Below are positions 1 to 8,626 of a DNA stretch of 64,000 nucleotides, one piece after another (position 1 is the first letter of the stretch; each line of letters begins with the position of its first letter). The translations under genes and the position numbers were made by a program. The notes under the pieces are model-generated. The model had not been told where the DNA came from. It worked only from the letters and a program-made list of their open reading frames with translations, and searched no databases. The stretch is from Arthrobacter humicola (GTDB lineage Bacteria > Actinomycetota > Actinomycetes > Actinomycetales > Micrococcaceae): the NCBI RefSeq assembly GCF_022803015.1, contig NZ_JAFKON010000002.1, forward strand, positions 310,001 through 374,000, written 5' to 3'.

Positions 1-239
1 AGCGCGTGGCGCTGCGGCACCCTGGTGACGTAGGTGCCTTTGCCATGGAGGCGGGAAAGGTACCCGGCGTCGATCAATGCCCGGTAGCCTTCGCGGACCG
101 TGGCGCGGCTCACCGCGAACTTCACCGACATTTCGTCCTCGTTGGGGAGCCGGTCGCCGACGTTATACGTGCCGTTGCTGATGAGCTCGGTGAGTTCATC
201 TCGAACCTGTTCTGCAAGATTTGGCCGGCGACCTGACAT
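1..239 (-). CDS. GntR-family transcriptional regulator, N-terminal part (cut by window start)
   Basis: The visible 79 residues form a GntR winged helix-turn-helix. The segment LAEQVRDELTELISNGTY is helix 1, followed by VGDRLPNEDEMSVKFAVSR and TVREGYRALIDAGYLSRLHG, which match the GntR recognition helix and wing. The effector domain lies outside the window, so the subfamily cannot be assigned. The ATG is preceded by GGAGG at good spacing. It is transcribed in the same direction as the following sugar-phosphate genes and is the obvious candidate to bind the palindromes repeated at 1.9, 3.8, 5.6 and 8.6 kb. A short CCAGT-GT-ACTGG dyad sits just upstream of its start (264-275). The family call is firm; the regulatory target is inferred from context. 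Confidence 0.88.
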   Translation of the reverse strand, partial: MSGRRPNLAEQVRDELTELISNGTYNVGDRLPNEDEMSVKFAVSRATVREGYRALIDAGYLSRLHGKGTYVTRVPQRHA

Positions 240-290
240 GGTGTCCTCCCTGGGGCAATAAATCCAGTGTACTGGCGGTGAGGGTTCTGG

Positions 291-980
291 TTAGACGCGG
301 GCGCCGGCGGCGGCGTCGGCGTAGGACAGGGCGGTGCGGACCTGGGACACGACGTCCTTTTCACCGGGGAGCTTGCCGTCGAAGATGGCCGCGCCGATGG
401 TGAAGCCCCAGACGCCGGCTTCGGCGAGACCGCGGATCTGGTCCTCGTTGACGACCGAGCCGGCAGCGATGGTGGGCCCATCGACAACGCGGGCGACGGC
501 GGCGGTGAGTTCCAGCGGATCGACGGTGGCGTGGCGGTAGGCGAGCAGGTCCACGCCGTGGACGCCCTCGAGCTTGGAGAGTTCGGCGGCGTGCGCGGTG
601 ATCTCCTCGATGGTGCCGAGCAGTGCGCTGGGGTGCCCGGCGACGCGGCCGGGGAAGGGGGCGAACTTGATTCCGGTGCCGGCGAGCTTCTCGACGGCCT
701 CGGCGGCGAACTTGCCGCCCACGATCCAGTCCACGCCGGCGGCGATGGCGGCGTCGATGGAATCCATCTCGTCAGCCTTGTCGACCGAGACCACCTCGAG
801 GTAGACCACCAGGTCCGCGGCGTGCGCGGCGGCGGTCAGCTCACGTGCCTTCTCGGCGGTGGCGCCGACGTCCTTGAAGCCTATGTGGCGCAGCCCGGTG
901 TCCTTGACCTGCTCGAGGACCTCCAGGGCGTTGTCGACGGTGCGGTCGTTGTGGGTGAGCATGAAGATGAATTCAGACAT
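291..980 (-). CDS. TIM-barrel phosphate-binding protein, putative aldolase or isomerase
   Basis: This is a 229-residue single-domain protein. Regular beta/alpha spacing and a C-terminal phosphate-gripper-like segment (TIAAGSVVNEDQIRGLAEAG, then WGFTIGAAIFDG) resemble HisA/TrpF/GlpP-type TIM barrels that bind phosphorylated sugars. Near the N-terminus HIGFKDVG holds a lysine that could be catalytic, but no family signature is decisive. It lies 51 bp upstream of the window-start GntR gene on the same strand and 86 bp downstream of the HAD phosphatase. With a sugar kinase and two phosphate dehydrogenases nearby, a role as phospho-sugar aldolase, epimerase or isomerase is the best guess. The fold is moderately sure; the reaction is unknown. 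The start ATG has only a weak purine-rich upstream sequence. Confidence 0.65.
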   Translation of the reverse strand: MSEFIFMLTHNDRTVDNALEVLEQVKDTGLRHIGFKDVGATAEKARELTAAAHAADLVVYLEVVSVDKADEMDSIDAAIAAGVDWIVGGKFAAEAVEKLAGTGIKFAPFPGRVAGHPSALLGTIEEITAHAAELSKLEGVHGVDLLAYRHATVDPLELTAAVARVVDGPTIAAGSVVNEDQIRGLAEAGVWGFTIGAAIFDGKLPGEKDVVSQVRTALSYADAAAGARV

Positions 981-983
981 TGT

Positions 984-1066
984 TCTTGTTCTTTCGCTTG
1001 TGGTGGGTGCTGCTGGTGGGTGGTGCCAGGTGGGTGCTGCTGCTGGTGGGGTGGGGCGTGTGTGGG
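984..1066. repeat. G-rich imperfect repeats between HAD and TIM-barrel genes
   Basis: The 86-bp gap is built from imperfect copies of GGTGGGTGCTGCTG and GGTGGGG on the plus strand. There are at least four GGG runs with short loops, which could form a G-quadruplex on the template strand or a C-rich leader in the transcript. No gene is visible here. Confidence 0.5.
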
Positions 1067-1888
1067 TCAGGCGGGGAGGAGTCCGCGGACGTCGTCCAGG
1101 ACGTGGGTGGGCAGGATGCCGGAGGCGGCGAGGTGGTCATCGGTGGTCGCCCCGGACATCACCAGGGCCGAGGCCATGCCTGCATTCAGGCCCATGGCGA
1201 CGTCGGTCAGGAGCCGGTCCCCGACCATCACGGCCTCGTGGGCCGGGACGCCGAGGCGGTGCAGGAAGGCGTTGGCCATGTGGACGCTGGGTTTGCCGAC
1301 GATCGCTTCGGCGCGTCCGCCGGTGCAGGCCTCGATGGCCGCAAGCATCGCGGCACAGTCGGGCAGGCCGCCGTCGGGGGTGGGGCAGTACGGGTCGGGA
1401 TTGGTGGCCACGATCACGGCGCCGGCCTTCACGGCCTGGTAGGCGCGGGTGAGTTTGTCGTAGTCGAAGGTCCGGTCGAAGGAGACCACCACGACGTCGG
1501 TCTGGGCCGGGTCCTCGGTCAGGGTGAACCCGGCGCCGCGCAGCGATTCGATCAGGACCGGTTCGCCCACGGCCAGGACACGGGCCCCGGGGTGGCGGCC
1601 GGCGAGGTACAGGGTGAGCGCGTCGAGTGCGGAGATTACGTCCTGGGCCTGGGCCGGGATGCCGAGCCGGGTCAGCTTCGCGGCGTAGGCCTCGGCGGTC
1701 TCGAGCGGCTTGTTGGTCACGAAGACCACCCGGGCCCCGGAGTCGCGCAGCGCCGCCACGACGGTGTCCGCGCCCTCGATCAGGTCATCGCCCAGATACA
1801 GCGTGCCATCCAGGTCGAAGGCGTAGCCCCGGTAGAGCGGGGCCGCTTCGCGGCGGCCGGTTTCTTTGGCCAGTAGTTCAACGGGCAT
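1067..1888 (-). CDS. HAD-IIA family sugar-phosphate phosphatase (NagD/AraL-like)
   Basis: This 273-residue protein has all HAD motifs: DLDGTLY (about residues 25-31, nucleophile and acid), VTNKP (motif II), the GKPS lysine (motif III) and VGDRLLTD (motif IV). The large cap between motifs II and III fits class IIA, as in NagD, AraL and phosphoglycolate phosphatases. I chose the ATG preceded by AAAGGAGGG over an upstream in-frame start. In Bacillus subtilis the homologues AraL and AraM share the arabinose operon, and here an AraM-like enzyme is encoded at 5.7 kb. The protein probably removes phosphate from a dead-end or toxic sugar phosphate of this pathway; this is inferred. A strong operator-like palindrome lies about 46 bp upstream of the start. 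Confidence 0.85.
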   Translation of the reverse strand: MPVELLAKETGRREAAPLYRGYAFDLDGTLYLGDDLIEGADTVVAALRDSGARVVFVTNKPLETAEAYAAKLTRLGIPAQAQDVISALDALTLYLAGRHPGARVLAVGEPVLIESLRGAGFTLTEDPAQTDVVVVSFDRTFDYDKLTRAYQAVKAGAVIVATNPDPYCPTPDGGLPDCAAMLAAIEACTGGRAEAIVGKPSVHMANAFLHRLGVPAHEAVMVGDRLLTDVAMGLNAGMASALVMSGATTDDHLAASGILPTHVLDDVRGLLPA

Positions 1889-1927
1889 CGTTGCCCTCCT
1901 TTCGGCCCCTTGCGGGGCACAATACAA

Positions 1928-1949
1928 GTCTAACGTTAGACGTCTAACG
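1928..1949. promoter_or_regulatory. Operator A: overlapping palindromes of the GntR-type regulon
   Basis: CGTTAGACGTCTAACG (1934-1949) is a perfect 16-bp palindrome. It overlaps a second perfect 14-bp palindrome, GTCTAACGTTAGAC (1928-1941). This doubled site is directly upstream of the HAD phosphatase and TIM-barrel genes. The same core, TTAGACGTCTRA, recurs at 3781, 5637 and 8627. Dyads of this length are typical GntR operators; the binding protein is inferred to be the regulator at the window start. Confidence 0.75.
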
Positions 1950-2015
1950 ACTCAAGTCGATGATGGAATCTTTGGAAGAAAGTTTCGCGGTGTGGTGCCG
2001 GTGGTGCTGGTGCCG

Positions 2016-2047
2016 GGCGGGGGCTGCCGGGTCGCGGCGCCCCCGCC
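2016..2047 (-). terminator. GC-rich hairpin after the permease gene
   Basis: GGCGGGGGC (2016-2024) and GCCCCCGCC (2039-2047) form a perfect 9-bp stem downstream of the permease stop. No T-tract follows on the minus strand, so intrinsic termination is uncertain. The rest of 1950-2114 is GC-rich and shows no gene. Confidence 0.35.
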
Positions 2048-2114
2048 GGGCGGTAGGCCAGATCAGCCTGGCGGGCTGGCCGGGCTGTCGGGCTTTTTGG
2101 TGGGGCTGGGTTGG

Positions 2115-3524
2115 TCAGGCGTCCGCGGTGAGGGCCTGGTCGGTGAGGGCGAGTTCTTCTTCGGCGGTGTAGTTGCCGACGCGCTTGCGGCCGACGGCGA
2201 AGTAGTAGGCCATGAACAGGGCCACCATGATCACGGCGATGACGAACGCGAGGGGGAAGCTGACCAGGGCTGCGGGGATCAGGATCCCGGCCAGGATCAG
2301 TGCGATCCACATCGTGACGCGTCCACCGCGTGCCTTGTAGGGGCGGTGCAGGTCGGGGCGCTTCTTCCGCAGCACCAGGGCTGCGGCCATCATCAGCATG
2401 TAGGACACGGCCGCGACGAGCACGGAGAGAGTGACCAGGACCGGGATGGCGTCCGGGAGGATGGTGGCGCCCAGGATGACGAAGACGAAGCCGATGACGC
2501 CGGGCACGATCAGCGAGCCGACCGGAGCGTGATGCTTGTTGAGCTTGGACAGTGATGCCGGCAGGTAGCCTGCACGGGACAGGGCGAAGGTCTGGCGTGA
2601 GTAGGCGATCACGATCGCGTGGAACGAAGCGACCAGGGCGGCGAGGCTGAAGATCGCGATCACCGGGACGATCCAGGTCTGGGATCCCACGACGTTGGAC
2701 AGGGCCACGGTCAGCGGGGCCGCTGCGCCGGGGAAGTCGGACCCGCCGACGCCGGCGGCGACGGTGAGGGTGCCGAGGCCGATCACGGCGAGGGTGATGA
2801 AGGCCATGATCAGGGCCTTGGGGATGTCCTTGGCCGGGTTCTTGGTCTCTTCGGCAGCCATCGGGAGGCTTTCGATGGCGAAGAAGAACCATGCGGCGAG
2901 CGGGAGGGTGGCCCAGAGGCCGCCGATGCCGTTGGGCAGGATGGCTCCGCCCGAGTAGGCGTTCAGGTTATCCAGTGACATCTTCGGCGCACCGATCACC
3001 ATGAAGACAATGAGGCCGACGACCGCGACGGCGGTGAACACGAATTCGATCTTCATCGAGTTGCCGGCGCCCAGGAGATGGACCACGGTCGAGCCGATGT
3101 AGAGGACTGCGGCGCTGACCAGGACCGGCACGTCGGGGAAGAGGACCTGCACGTAGGCGCCGACGGTCAGCGCCACCGCCACCGGGGCAAACACGAATTC
3201 CAGAAGGACGCTGACTCCGGCGAGGTAGCCCCAGACCCGGCCCAGTGCTGTGCGGACGTAGGCGTAGGCTCCACCGGCGTGGGGTACTGCTGCGGACAGT
3301 TCGCCGATCACGGTTGAGAGGCCGGCGTAGAGCAGGCCCATGATCGCGATTGCGATTAGGTAACCCCAGTAGCCAGTGAGGCCCAGGCCCGCGTTCCAGC
3401 CGTAGTAATCACCGGAGATCACGGCGCCGACGCCGATGCCCCAGAGCAGGACGGGCCCTGCAACCTTGTGAAGATTCTTCTTCTTGTGCTCCGCCTGCAC
3501 TGGCGAAATTGTGGCTTGTGACAC
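2115..3524 (-). CDS. APC-superfamily permease, ethanolamine-permease-like
   Basis: This 469-residue membrane protein has about 12 hydrophobic segments. The N-terminal PVLLWGIGVGAVISGDYYGW closely resembles the first helix of ethanolamine and related amine permeases, with the unwound glycine-rich site for amine substrates. The FFAIESLPMAAEETKNPAKD loop is characteristic of the APC family. The start is GTG with AAAGGAG seven bases upstream; no better ATG exists. It lies between the HAD gene and the GlpD-like gene and has operator B in its 300-bp upstream region. An amine-type permease among polyol kinase and dehydrogenase genes is unusual and hints at an amino-alcohol or similar substrate, but this is inference. 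Confidence 0.85.
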   Translation of the reverse strand: MSQATISPVQAEHKKKNLHKVAGPVLLWGIGVGAVISGDYYGWNAGLGLTGYWGYLIAIAIMGLLYAGLSTVIGELSAAVPHAGGAYAYVRTALGRVWGYLAGVSVLLEFVFAPVAVALTVGAYVQVLFPDVPVLVSAAVLYIGSTVVHLLGAGNSMKIEFVFTAVAVVGLIVFMVIGAPKMSLDNLNAYSGGAILPNGIGGLWATLPLAAWFFFAIESLPMAAEETKNPAKDIPKALIMAFITLAVIGLGTLTVAAGVGGSDFPGAAAPLTVALSNVVGSQTWIVPVIAIFSLAALVASFHAIVIAYSRQTFALSRAGYLPASLSKLNKHHAPVGSLIVPGVIGFVFVILGATILPDAIPVLVTLSVLVAAVSYMLMMAAALVLRKKRPDLHRPYKARGGRVTMWIALILAGILIPAALVSFPLAFVIAVIMVALFMAYYFAVGRKRVGNYTAEEELALTDQALTADA

Positions 3525-3780
3525 TGACCTGCTCCTTTGCGGGTTGTATCCATCATCGGCGCCACGGGAGGTGGGCCGTCTGATGTTTGACGAGGAAGCC
3601 GCGGGATTGCTCCGGTGGCTGGGTGCCGGGCTGAAATCAGCGCTCCGGGACCGGGTGTTACGAAGGGGTGTTACGAACGGCCGCCGCGGGGGCGACGGGC
3701 CTGGCTTTTCTCTGGCGTCATCGGCAGGGAAAATGTCCGGAAGGGGCTTTCGCGACCTTGTTCATCAAGCATACCAAGTC

Positions 3781-3794
3781 GTTAGACGTCTGAC
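3781..3794. promoter_or_regulatory. Operator B: GTTAGACGTCTGAC dyad upstream of the permease
   Basis: This 14-bp palindrome with one mismatch shares the GACGTC-centred core with sites A, C and D. It lies in the 301-bp gap 3525-3825, about 257 bp before the permease start and just after the GlpD-like stop. That position implies a long leader for the permease transcript. The remainder of the gap shows no other gene. Confidence 0.65.
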
Positions 3795-3825
3795 AAGAGT
3801 AAGTTTGTGTTGTTTTCCGGGACGG

Positions 3826-5577
3826 TTAGGCGTGCAGGCCGGCCGCCGCGCGGGCGGCAGGAACTGCCCTTTTCATGACAGCATCTGCAGAGGCGTCATC
3901 GGGTACAGAGATCGCTTCCCGCTGGAGGCGCACGAATTCCTGATAGCGCTCCAGTTCGTCGTCGACGTCTTGCGCAGTCCAGTCCAGGGCCGGGGCCACG
4001 GCCCTGGCAACCTCGGACGCGGCTTCTTCCCCGAAGTCCTTGGATTCAATGGAAATACGCAGGCGGCGCTCAAGGACGTCCTCCAAATGCAGGGCCCCCT
4101 CGTGCGTCACCGCGTACAGCGCTTCAGCCAGAAAGGCGCCGCCGCCGCCGCAGATCTCCAGCCCGAGCACCCTGTTCTCGGCCACAGGCTTCAAGACTTC
4201 AGTGGCCATGTTTCCGTATCGACCGACCAGGCGGGCAGCGTGGCTGGACGGCAGTCCGAGGGTTTCGAGCATGTAGGCGCAGACGCTTTCAATCTCGGCG
4301 GCAACGAAGTTTTCGCCACCGAGGAGGGGCAGGTCCAGTGTTTGTGAGGGGCGGGCAGTGCTTCGCCCCTGTGTCGCGGCGTCCACAGCGTCCTTTGCCA
4401 TGACCCTGTAGGTGGTGAGTTTGCCGCCGGCGATCACCGCGATGCCCTCGTGGGGCACGTCAACGACGTGTTCCCTGCTCAGCTGCGCGGTCGAGCCTGC
4501 CTTGCCTTTCACGAGCGGGCGGAGTCCGGCGTAGACACCGAGGATATCGTCGTGGACGATCGGGACCTCGAGCACCTTGTTGACGTGGTCGAGCAGGTAC
4601 TGGACGTCCGCGGAGGTGGCGGAGGGATTCGTTTTTCCCAGGTCCCATGGCGTGTCGGTGGTGCCGATGATCCAGTAGTTGCCCCAGGGGATGACGAAAA
4701 GGACACTTGCCCCTGCCCGCAGGATCAATCCCATGGTGGACGGGAAGCGATCACGGTCAACGAGGATATGAACCCCCTTGGACATGGTGACTTCGACTGC
4801 CGAGTCGACGCCGATCATGGTTTGCGATTCTGCGGTCCACACACCCGTTGCGTTGATGATGGAGCGGGCCCGCACCTCGAACCGCTCACCCGTCTCTTCA
4901 TCCGAGACGAGTACTGTGTGGTCCGCGCTGCCGGTGCCGGGCATGATCTCCACTGCGCCGGCGCGATTCATCGCATGGGCGCCCCGTGACACCGCAGTGC
5001 GCACGATCGTTGCGACCAGCCTGGCGTCATCGACCTGGGCATCAAAGTAGCTGATGCCCCCACGGCATGCAGCACGGTTCAGGCCGGGCAGTTCAGCCCT
5101 GACGCGCTTGCGGCTGAGGTGGCGGTGCAGTCCGACGCCCGGGTGGCGGCCGCCGGCATAGCTGAACAGGTCATACAGGGCCATCCCGGCCCCCACATAA
5201 AACCGCTCAGCCAGCGGCGCGGTGACGGGGTAGAGGAACGAGACAGGCCTGACGAGGTGGGGTGCGATTGTGCGCAGGAGAAGGCCGCGCTCCACAAGGG
5301 CCTCCTTGACCAGCTTGAAGTTGAGCTGCTCAAGGTAGCGGATTCCGCCGTGCACCAGCTTGGAGGACCGGCTGGAAGTGCCGCTGGCCCAGTCGCTCTT
5401 CTCGATAATGCCAACCGTAAGTCCCCGCGATGCCGCATCGAGGGCAGCGCCGGCGCCGACAACGCCGCCGCCAATAACAAGCACGTCGAGTACTTGCGAC
5501 TTCATCGCAGCGCGGGCTGCTTCGCGTTGCGCAGTGTTGAGTCGCCCGGTTCCGGGGGAAGTGGCGGTCTTGCTCAT
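3826..5577 (-). CDS. GlpD/GlpA-like FAD-dependent polyol-phosphate dehydrogenase
   Basis: This is a 583-residue flavoprotein of the glycerol-3-phosphate dehydrogenase family. The dinucleotide site DVLVIGGGVVGAGAALDAAS is near residue 35, followed by SSRSSKLVHGGIRYLEQ, which matches the FAD and substrate loop of GlpD, and IPWGNYWIIGTTDTPWD with the conserved substrate-binding threonines. A C-terminal helical DAO_C domain is present. The start is the ATG with GGAGG seven bases upstream, not the longer upstream reading frame. The enzyme should oxidise glycerol-3-phosphate or a longer polyol phosphate (erythritol-phosphate dehydrogenase EryB is a relative) and pass electrons to quinone. Operator C sits about 60 bp before the start. 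The exact substrate is not known. Confidence 0.88.
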   Translation of the reverse strand: MSKTATSPGTGRLNTAQREAARAAMKSQVLDVLVIGGGVVGAGAALDAASRGLTVGIIEKSDWASGTSSRSSKLVHGGIRYLEQLNFKLVKEALVERGLLLRTIAPHLVRPVSFLYPVTAPLAERFYVGAGMALYDLFSYAGGRHPGVGLHRHLSRKRVRAELPGLNRAACRGGISYFDAQVDDARLVATIVRTAVSRGAHAMNRAGAVEIMPGTGSADHTVLVSDEETGERFEVRARSIINATGVWTAESQTMIGVDSAVEVTMSKGVHILVDRDRFPSTMGLILRAGASVLFVIPWGNYWIIGTTDTPWDLGKTNPSATSADVQYLLDHVNKVLEVPIVHDDILGVYAGLRPLVKGKAGSTAQLSREHVVDVPHEGIAVIAGGKLTTYRVMAKDAVDAATQGRSTARPSQTLDLPLLGGENFVAAEIESVCAYMLETLGLPSSHAARLVGRYGNMATEVLKPVAENRVLGLEICGGGGAFLAEALYAVTHEGALHLEDVLERRLRISIESKDFGEEAASEVARAVAPALDWTAQDVDDELERYQEFVRLQREAISVPDDASADAVMKRAVPAARAAAGLHA

Positions 5578-5636
5578 TGTGGCCTCCATGGGTCTGCCTG
5601 CCTTTCGTGGCCAGGCTTCATCAGCATCAAATGTCA

Positions 5637-5648
5637 TTAGACGTCTGA
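5637..5648. promoter_or_regulatory. Operator C: TTAGACGTCTGA dyad upstream of the GlpD-like gene
   Basis: This 12-bp near-palindrome lies 60-71 bp before the GlpD-like start. The flanks GTCA and TGAC extend the dyad. It has the same core and nearly the same distance to its gene as site D has to the kinase gene. Confidence 0.7.
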
Positions 5649-5708
5649 CGAATAAAAGTTGGTGTTGTTTGTTTGGGAATTGGTTTCGCGTGCGGTGAGG
5701 CCCGGCTT

Positions 5709-7079
5709 TTACAGTCCGGCGCCGATCCGTTCCGCTTCGGCGAGGGCGGCCAGGACGTCGGTCTTCGTCCACGCTCCGGTGAGGTAGGCGAGGTCGGCGA
5801 TGTTGAAGCGGTTGCGCATGAGGTGGCAGTTCGTGAGCGCCCAGATGACGTCGTCTTCCTTGCTGGGGTTTTCCAGTTCGGAGAAACGGGTGGGCGCGCC
5901 GGCGGCGCGGAGCGCCGCGACGATTGCTTCCGGTTCGCCCAGCAGGCCCGAGAGCACCTCGGCGTGCGCCGGCCAGGTTGCGGCGGCGTCGCGGATTTTG
6001 GCGCCGGCGTCGACGGTACGGAGGTGTTCGAGTTTCTTGGAGTAGTCGGACCAGCACTCGTTGCTCGTGGAGCCGGCCTCGTCCATCCAGTCGAAGGCCT
6101 CCCGGACGGTGCGTTCGGCGTCGTCCGGCTCGGGGAGCCGGACGGTGCCGAGGCTTCCGGTGCGGAGCTTCTCGTTCATGTTCCGCCAGAGGATCGCGAC
6201 GACGACGGTCGCGACGCCGACCTGGGCGCCGTGGTGGGCGGTTGCGGTGCCGCGGGCGGTGTTGGCCATGTCCAGCAGGTGGCTGATGACGTGTTCCATG
6301 CCGGAGGACGGGGAGGTTTGTCCCGCGACGCCCATCGAAATGCCCGACAGGGTCACGAACTTGGCCAGCGTCGACAAGGACTCCGGGTCAGAGGTCCCCA
6401 CGCCGGGGGCTAGGCCCAGGAGTTCGCCGCCGTGGCGGCGGGTCATGGTCGCGGCCTCGGCGGAATAGCCGCGGTCCATCTCGACGAGGGAGGACAGGTA
6501 CCAGTCCGCGGGGGCGGTGAACATCGAGATCATGTCGCCGAGTCCGGAGCGGTTCAGCAGTGCCGGCGCCCCTTCCAGGACGTTGCTGTCGACCACGAGT
6601 GCGCTGGGCCAGCCGGAGTGGGCGGTGCGCTTGACGCCGTTGATCAGCAGCACGGACTGGTCATCGGCGAAGCCGTTGACGGAGGCGGCGCTTTGCACGA
6701 CGACGTGCGGCCGGGTCCCGGCGGCGACCTTGCCGATGTCGCACAGGGTGCCGGAGCCGATGGTGACGATGACGTCCGCGCCGGCACAGCCGGCGGTCGC
6801 AGCGTTCACGGTGGTCTCGTCGGCGTGGACGTGGCCCGGGAGGGCCACGGTGGTGACCGTGCCGAGGGTTTCCAGGAGGGCCGTGACGGCGGGCTTGAGG
6901 TAGGTACCCGAGCCGGTGGTGTAGACGTCCTCGTCGGTCAGGACGGCGATGCTGTTATGGGCCGGGAGGGCGGCGACGATGTCGTGGACGGAGTCCAGCA
7001 CGTCGGCGCCGATGACGACCTGGTCGAGGCCGACCAGGGGGTGGGAGAGGTAGCGGTCGAGGTCAGACGAGAGCGTCAT
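5709..7079 (-). CDS. Iron/zinc alcohol dehydrogenase, glycerol-1-phosphate dehydrogenase (AraM/EgsA)-like
   Basis: This 456-residue protein belongs to the family of sn-glycerol-1-phosphate dehydrogenase and dehydroquinate-synthase-like enzymes. The NAD-binding part includes DVIVTIGSGTLCDIGKVAA. The metal ligands of the family are visible as Asp in SGLGDM, His in SGMEHVISH and His in ATAHHGAQVG. Archaeal and Bacillus members interconvert dihydroxyacetone phosphate and glycerol-1-phosphate. The gene overlaps the FGGY kinase gene by 17 bp, so the two are co-translated. Paired with a GlpD-like enzyme, it could oxidise the opposite stereoisomer or a second position of a polyol phosphate. The family is sure; the substrate is open. 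Confidence 0.85.
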   Translation of the reverse strand: MTLSSDLDRYLSHPLVGLDQVVIGADVLDSVHDIVAALPAHNSIAVLTDEDVYTTGSGTYLKPAVTALLETLGTVTTVALPGHVHADETTVNAATAGCAGADVIVTIGSGTLCDIGKVAAGTRPHVVVQSAASVNGFADDQSVLLINGVKRTAHSGWPSALVVDSNVLEGAPALLNRSGLGDMISMFTAPADWYLSSLVEMDRGYSAEAATMTRRHGGELLGLAPGVGTSDPESLSTLAKFVTLSGISMGVAGQTSPSSGMEHVISHLLDMANTARGTATAHHGAQVGVATVVVAILWRNMNEKLRTGSLGTVRLPEPDDAERTVREAFDWMDEAGSTSNECWSDYSKKLEHLRTVDAGAKIRDAAATWPAHAEVLSGLLGEPEAIVAALRAAGAPTRFSELENPSKEDDVIWALTNCHLMRNRFNIADLAYLTGAWTKTDVLAALAEAERIGAGL

Positions 7080-8565
7080 GGCGTGTCACTTTCTGCGGGA
7101 TGGATTCGACGGCGTCGAAGAGGGAGCGGTAGTCCTGGTAGGCCATTTCAAGGGCGTCGGCATGGGCAGGGTCGGGGTTGATGCTGACCGGGTCGAGTTC
7201 GACCACGGCATCGACGGCGGATTCGAGGCTGGCGAAGGTGCCGGCGGCGACGGCGGCGAGCAGTGCCCCGCCGGTGGCGCTGGTCTCCTCGGTGAGCACC
7301 TTCTGGATCGGGGTATTGCAGAGCGTGGCCTTCGCCGAGAGCCACAGCGCGGAGCGGGCCCCGCCGCCGACGACCCGGACCGACTGGGCCAGGCCCATCG
7401 CATCAATCCGGTCGTAGATGTCACGGAACGCGAAGCAGTTCGCCTCGATGATCGCCCGGGCCATGTCGGTGGAGTCGTGGTTCATCGACAGCCCGGCGAA
7501 CGTCCCGCGCAGGGAGTCGTTCCACCGGGGCGCCATGGAGCCGGTCAGTGCCGGGATGAAGCGGACCCCTCGGGCGCCGGGCTCTGAGCGGGCGGCGCGG
7601 TCGAAGAACTCCTGCTGGCTGACGCCGAGGACGTTCTGGGCAAACCACAGCGTGTTGCCGCCCGAGACGAAGCCGGGGTTCTCGATCAGGTAGGTGCCGT
7701 CCACGGCGTGCGCGTGGGTCTCGACGAGTTTGGTCTCGTCGAAGACCGGGACGGCGCTGGAGACGCCGACCGGTTCGGCCGTGCCGAGGATATCGACGAC
7801 CACCCCGGGCCGGACCCCGCCGGCGCCCAGGCATGCGGCGTGGTCATCGCCGGTGCTGACCACAACGGCGCAGCCCGTGGTCAGCCCCAGCGCCGCAGCC
7901 GCCTCCGCGGTCAGGGTCCCGGCGACGTCGGTGGCGCGGCCGATCTCCGGAAGCTTGGCCCGGTCCAGCCCGGCGGCGTCGATGAGTTCATCGCTCCAGT
8001 CCCGGGTCACTACGTCATAGAGCAGCGAGGACGAGGAATTCGCGTGGTCCTGGATCGAACGGCCGGTCATCCATGCGACAGCGTAGCCCCCGACCGAGGG
8101 CAGCGACGCGGCCCGCCGGTACACCTCGGGCTCGTTGTCGGCCAGCCACATCAGCTTTGGTCCGGTGTGGCTGGCGTCCAGGTTCAGCCCCGTCCGGGCG
8201 AACAGCCAGTCCGGATCGATCGCGTTCCCGAGCCGGGCAACCTGTTCGGTGGCGCGCCGGTCCAGCCAGATAATGGCCGGCCGCAGCGGGCGCATGTCGG
8301 CGTCCACCGGCACGACGCCGTCCACCTGGCTCGAGAGCCCGATATGGGTCACCTCGCCCGGCTTCACGCCGGTCCGGGCCAGCACGGCCCGGACGCTGGA
8401 GGCAATCCCGTGCCGGTAGTGCGCCGGATCCTGCTCTGCCCAGCCGCTGTGCGGGTGCGCCATCGCATACCCGCTGCTTGCGGTCGCGACGATCACGCCC
8501 TCCGGCGACATCAGCACCGCCTTCGCGCTCTGCGAGCCAAGATCACAGCCAATTACATATCCCAA
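7063..8565 (-). CDS. FGGY-family carbohydrate kinase (xylulokinase-like)
   Basis: This 500-residue protein has the ASKHA ATPase fold. The phosphate-1 motif is IGCDLGSQSAKAVLMSPEG, the hinge region is GLSSQVDGVVPVD with WLDRRA, and the C-terminal adenosine motif is VVGGGARSALWLSAKAT followed by ATGGALLAA. Residue pattern is closer to xylulokinase than to glycerol kinase. The start is TTG with AAAGGAG seven bases upstream, and operator D lies 62-73 bp before it. It should phosphorylate the imported polyol or ketose and so begins the pathway; the AraM-like dehydrogenase gene overlaps its end. The class is sure, the substrate is not. Confidence 0.9.
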   Translation of the reverse strand: MGYVIGCDLGSQSAKAVLMSPEGVIVATASSGYAMAHPHSGWAEQDPAHYRHGIASSVRAVLARTGVKPGEVTHIGLSSQVDGVVPVDADMRPLRPAIIWLDRRATEQVARLGNAIDPDWLFARTGLNLDASHTGPKLMWLADNEPEVYRRAASLPSVGGYAVAWMTGRSIQDHANSSSSLLYDVVTRDWSDELIDAAGLDRAKLPEIGRATDVAGTLTAEAAAALGLTTGCAVVVSTGDDHAACLGAGGVRPGVVVDILGTAEPVGVSSAVPVFDETKLVETHAHAVDGTYLIENPGFVSGGNTLWFAQNVLGVSQQEFFDRAARSEPGARGVRFIPALTGSMAPRWNDSLRGTFAGLSMNHDSTDMARAIIEANCFAFRDIYDRIDAMGLAQSVRVVGGGARSALWLSAKATLCNTPIQKVLTEETSATGGALLAAVAAGTFASLESAVDAVVELDPVSINPDPAHADALEMAYQDYRSLFDAVESIPQKVTRHDALV

Positions 8566-8626
8566 TGAAATACTCCTTTGTATCCCAGCGGCCTTCCCCC
8601 GAAGCCATCACCATCTGCGTAAGTCG

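Noticed and set aside
3525..3825. Riboswitch in the 300-bp permease leader
   Set aside because: The leader is long enough, but I could not recognise any known riboswitch core or clear terminator/antiterminator pair.
5578..6057. N-terminal extension of the GlpD-like protein
   Set aside because: It overlaps the AraM-like gene, and a good ribosome site marks the ATG at 5577.
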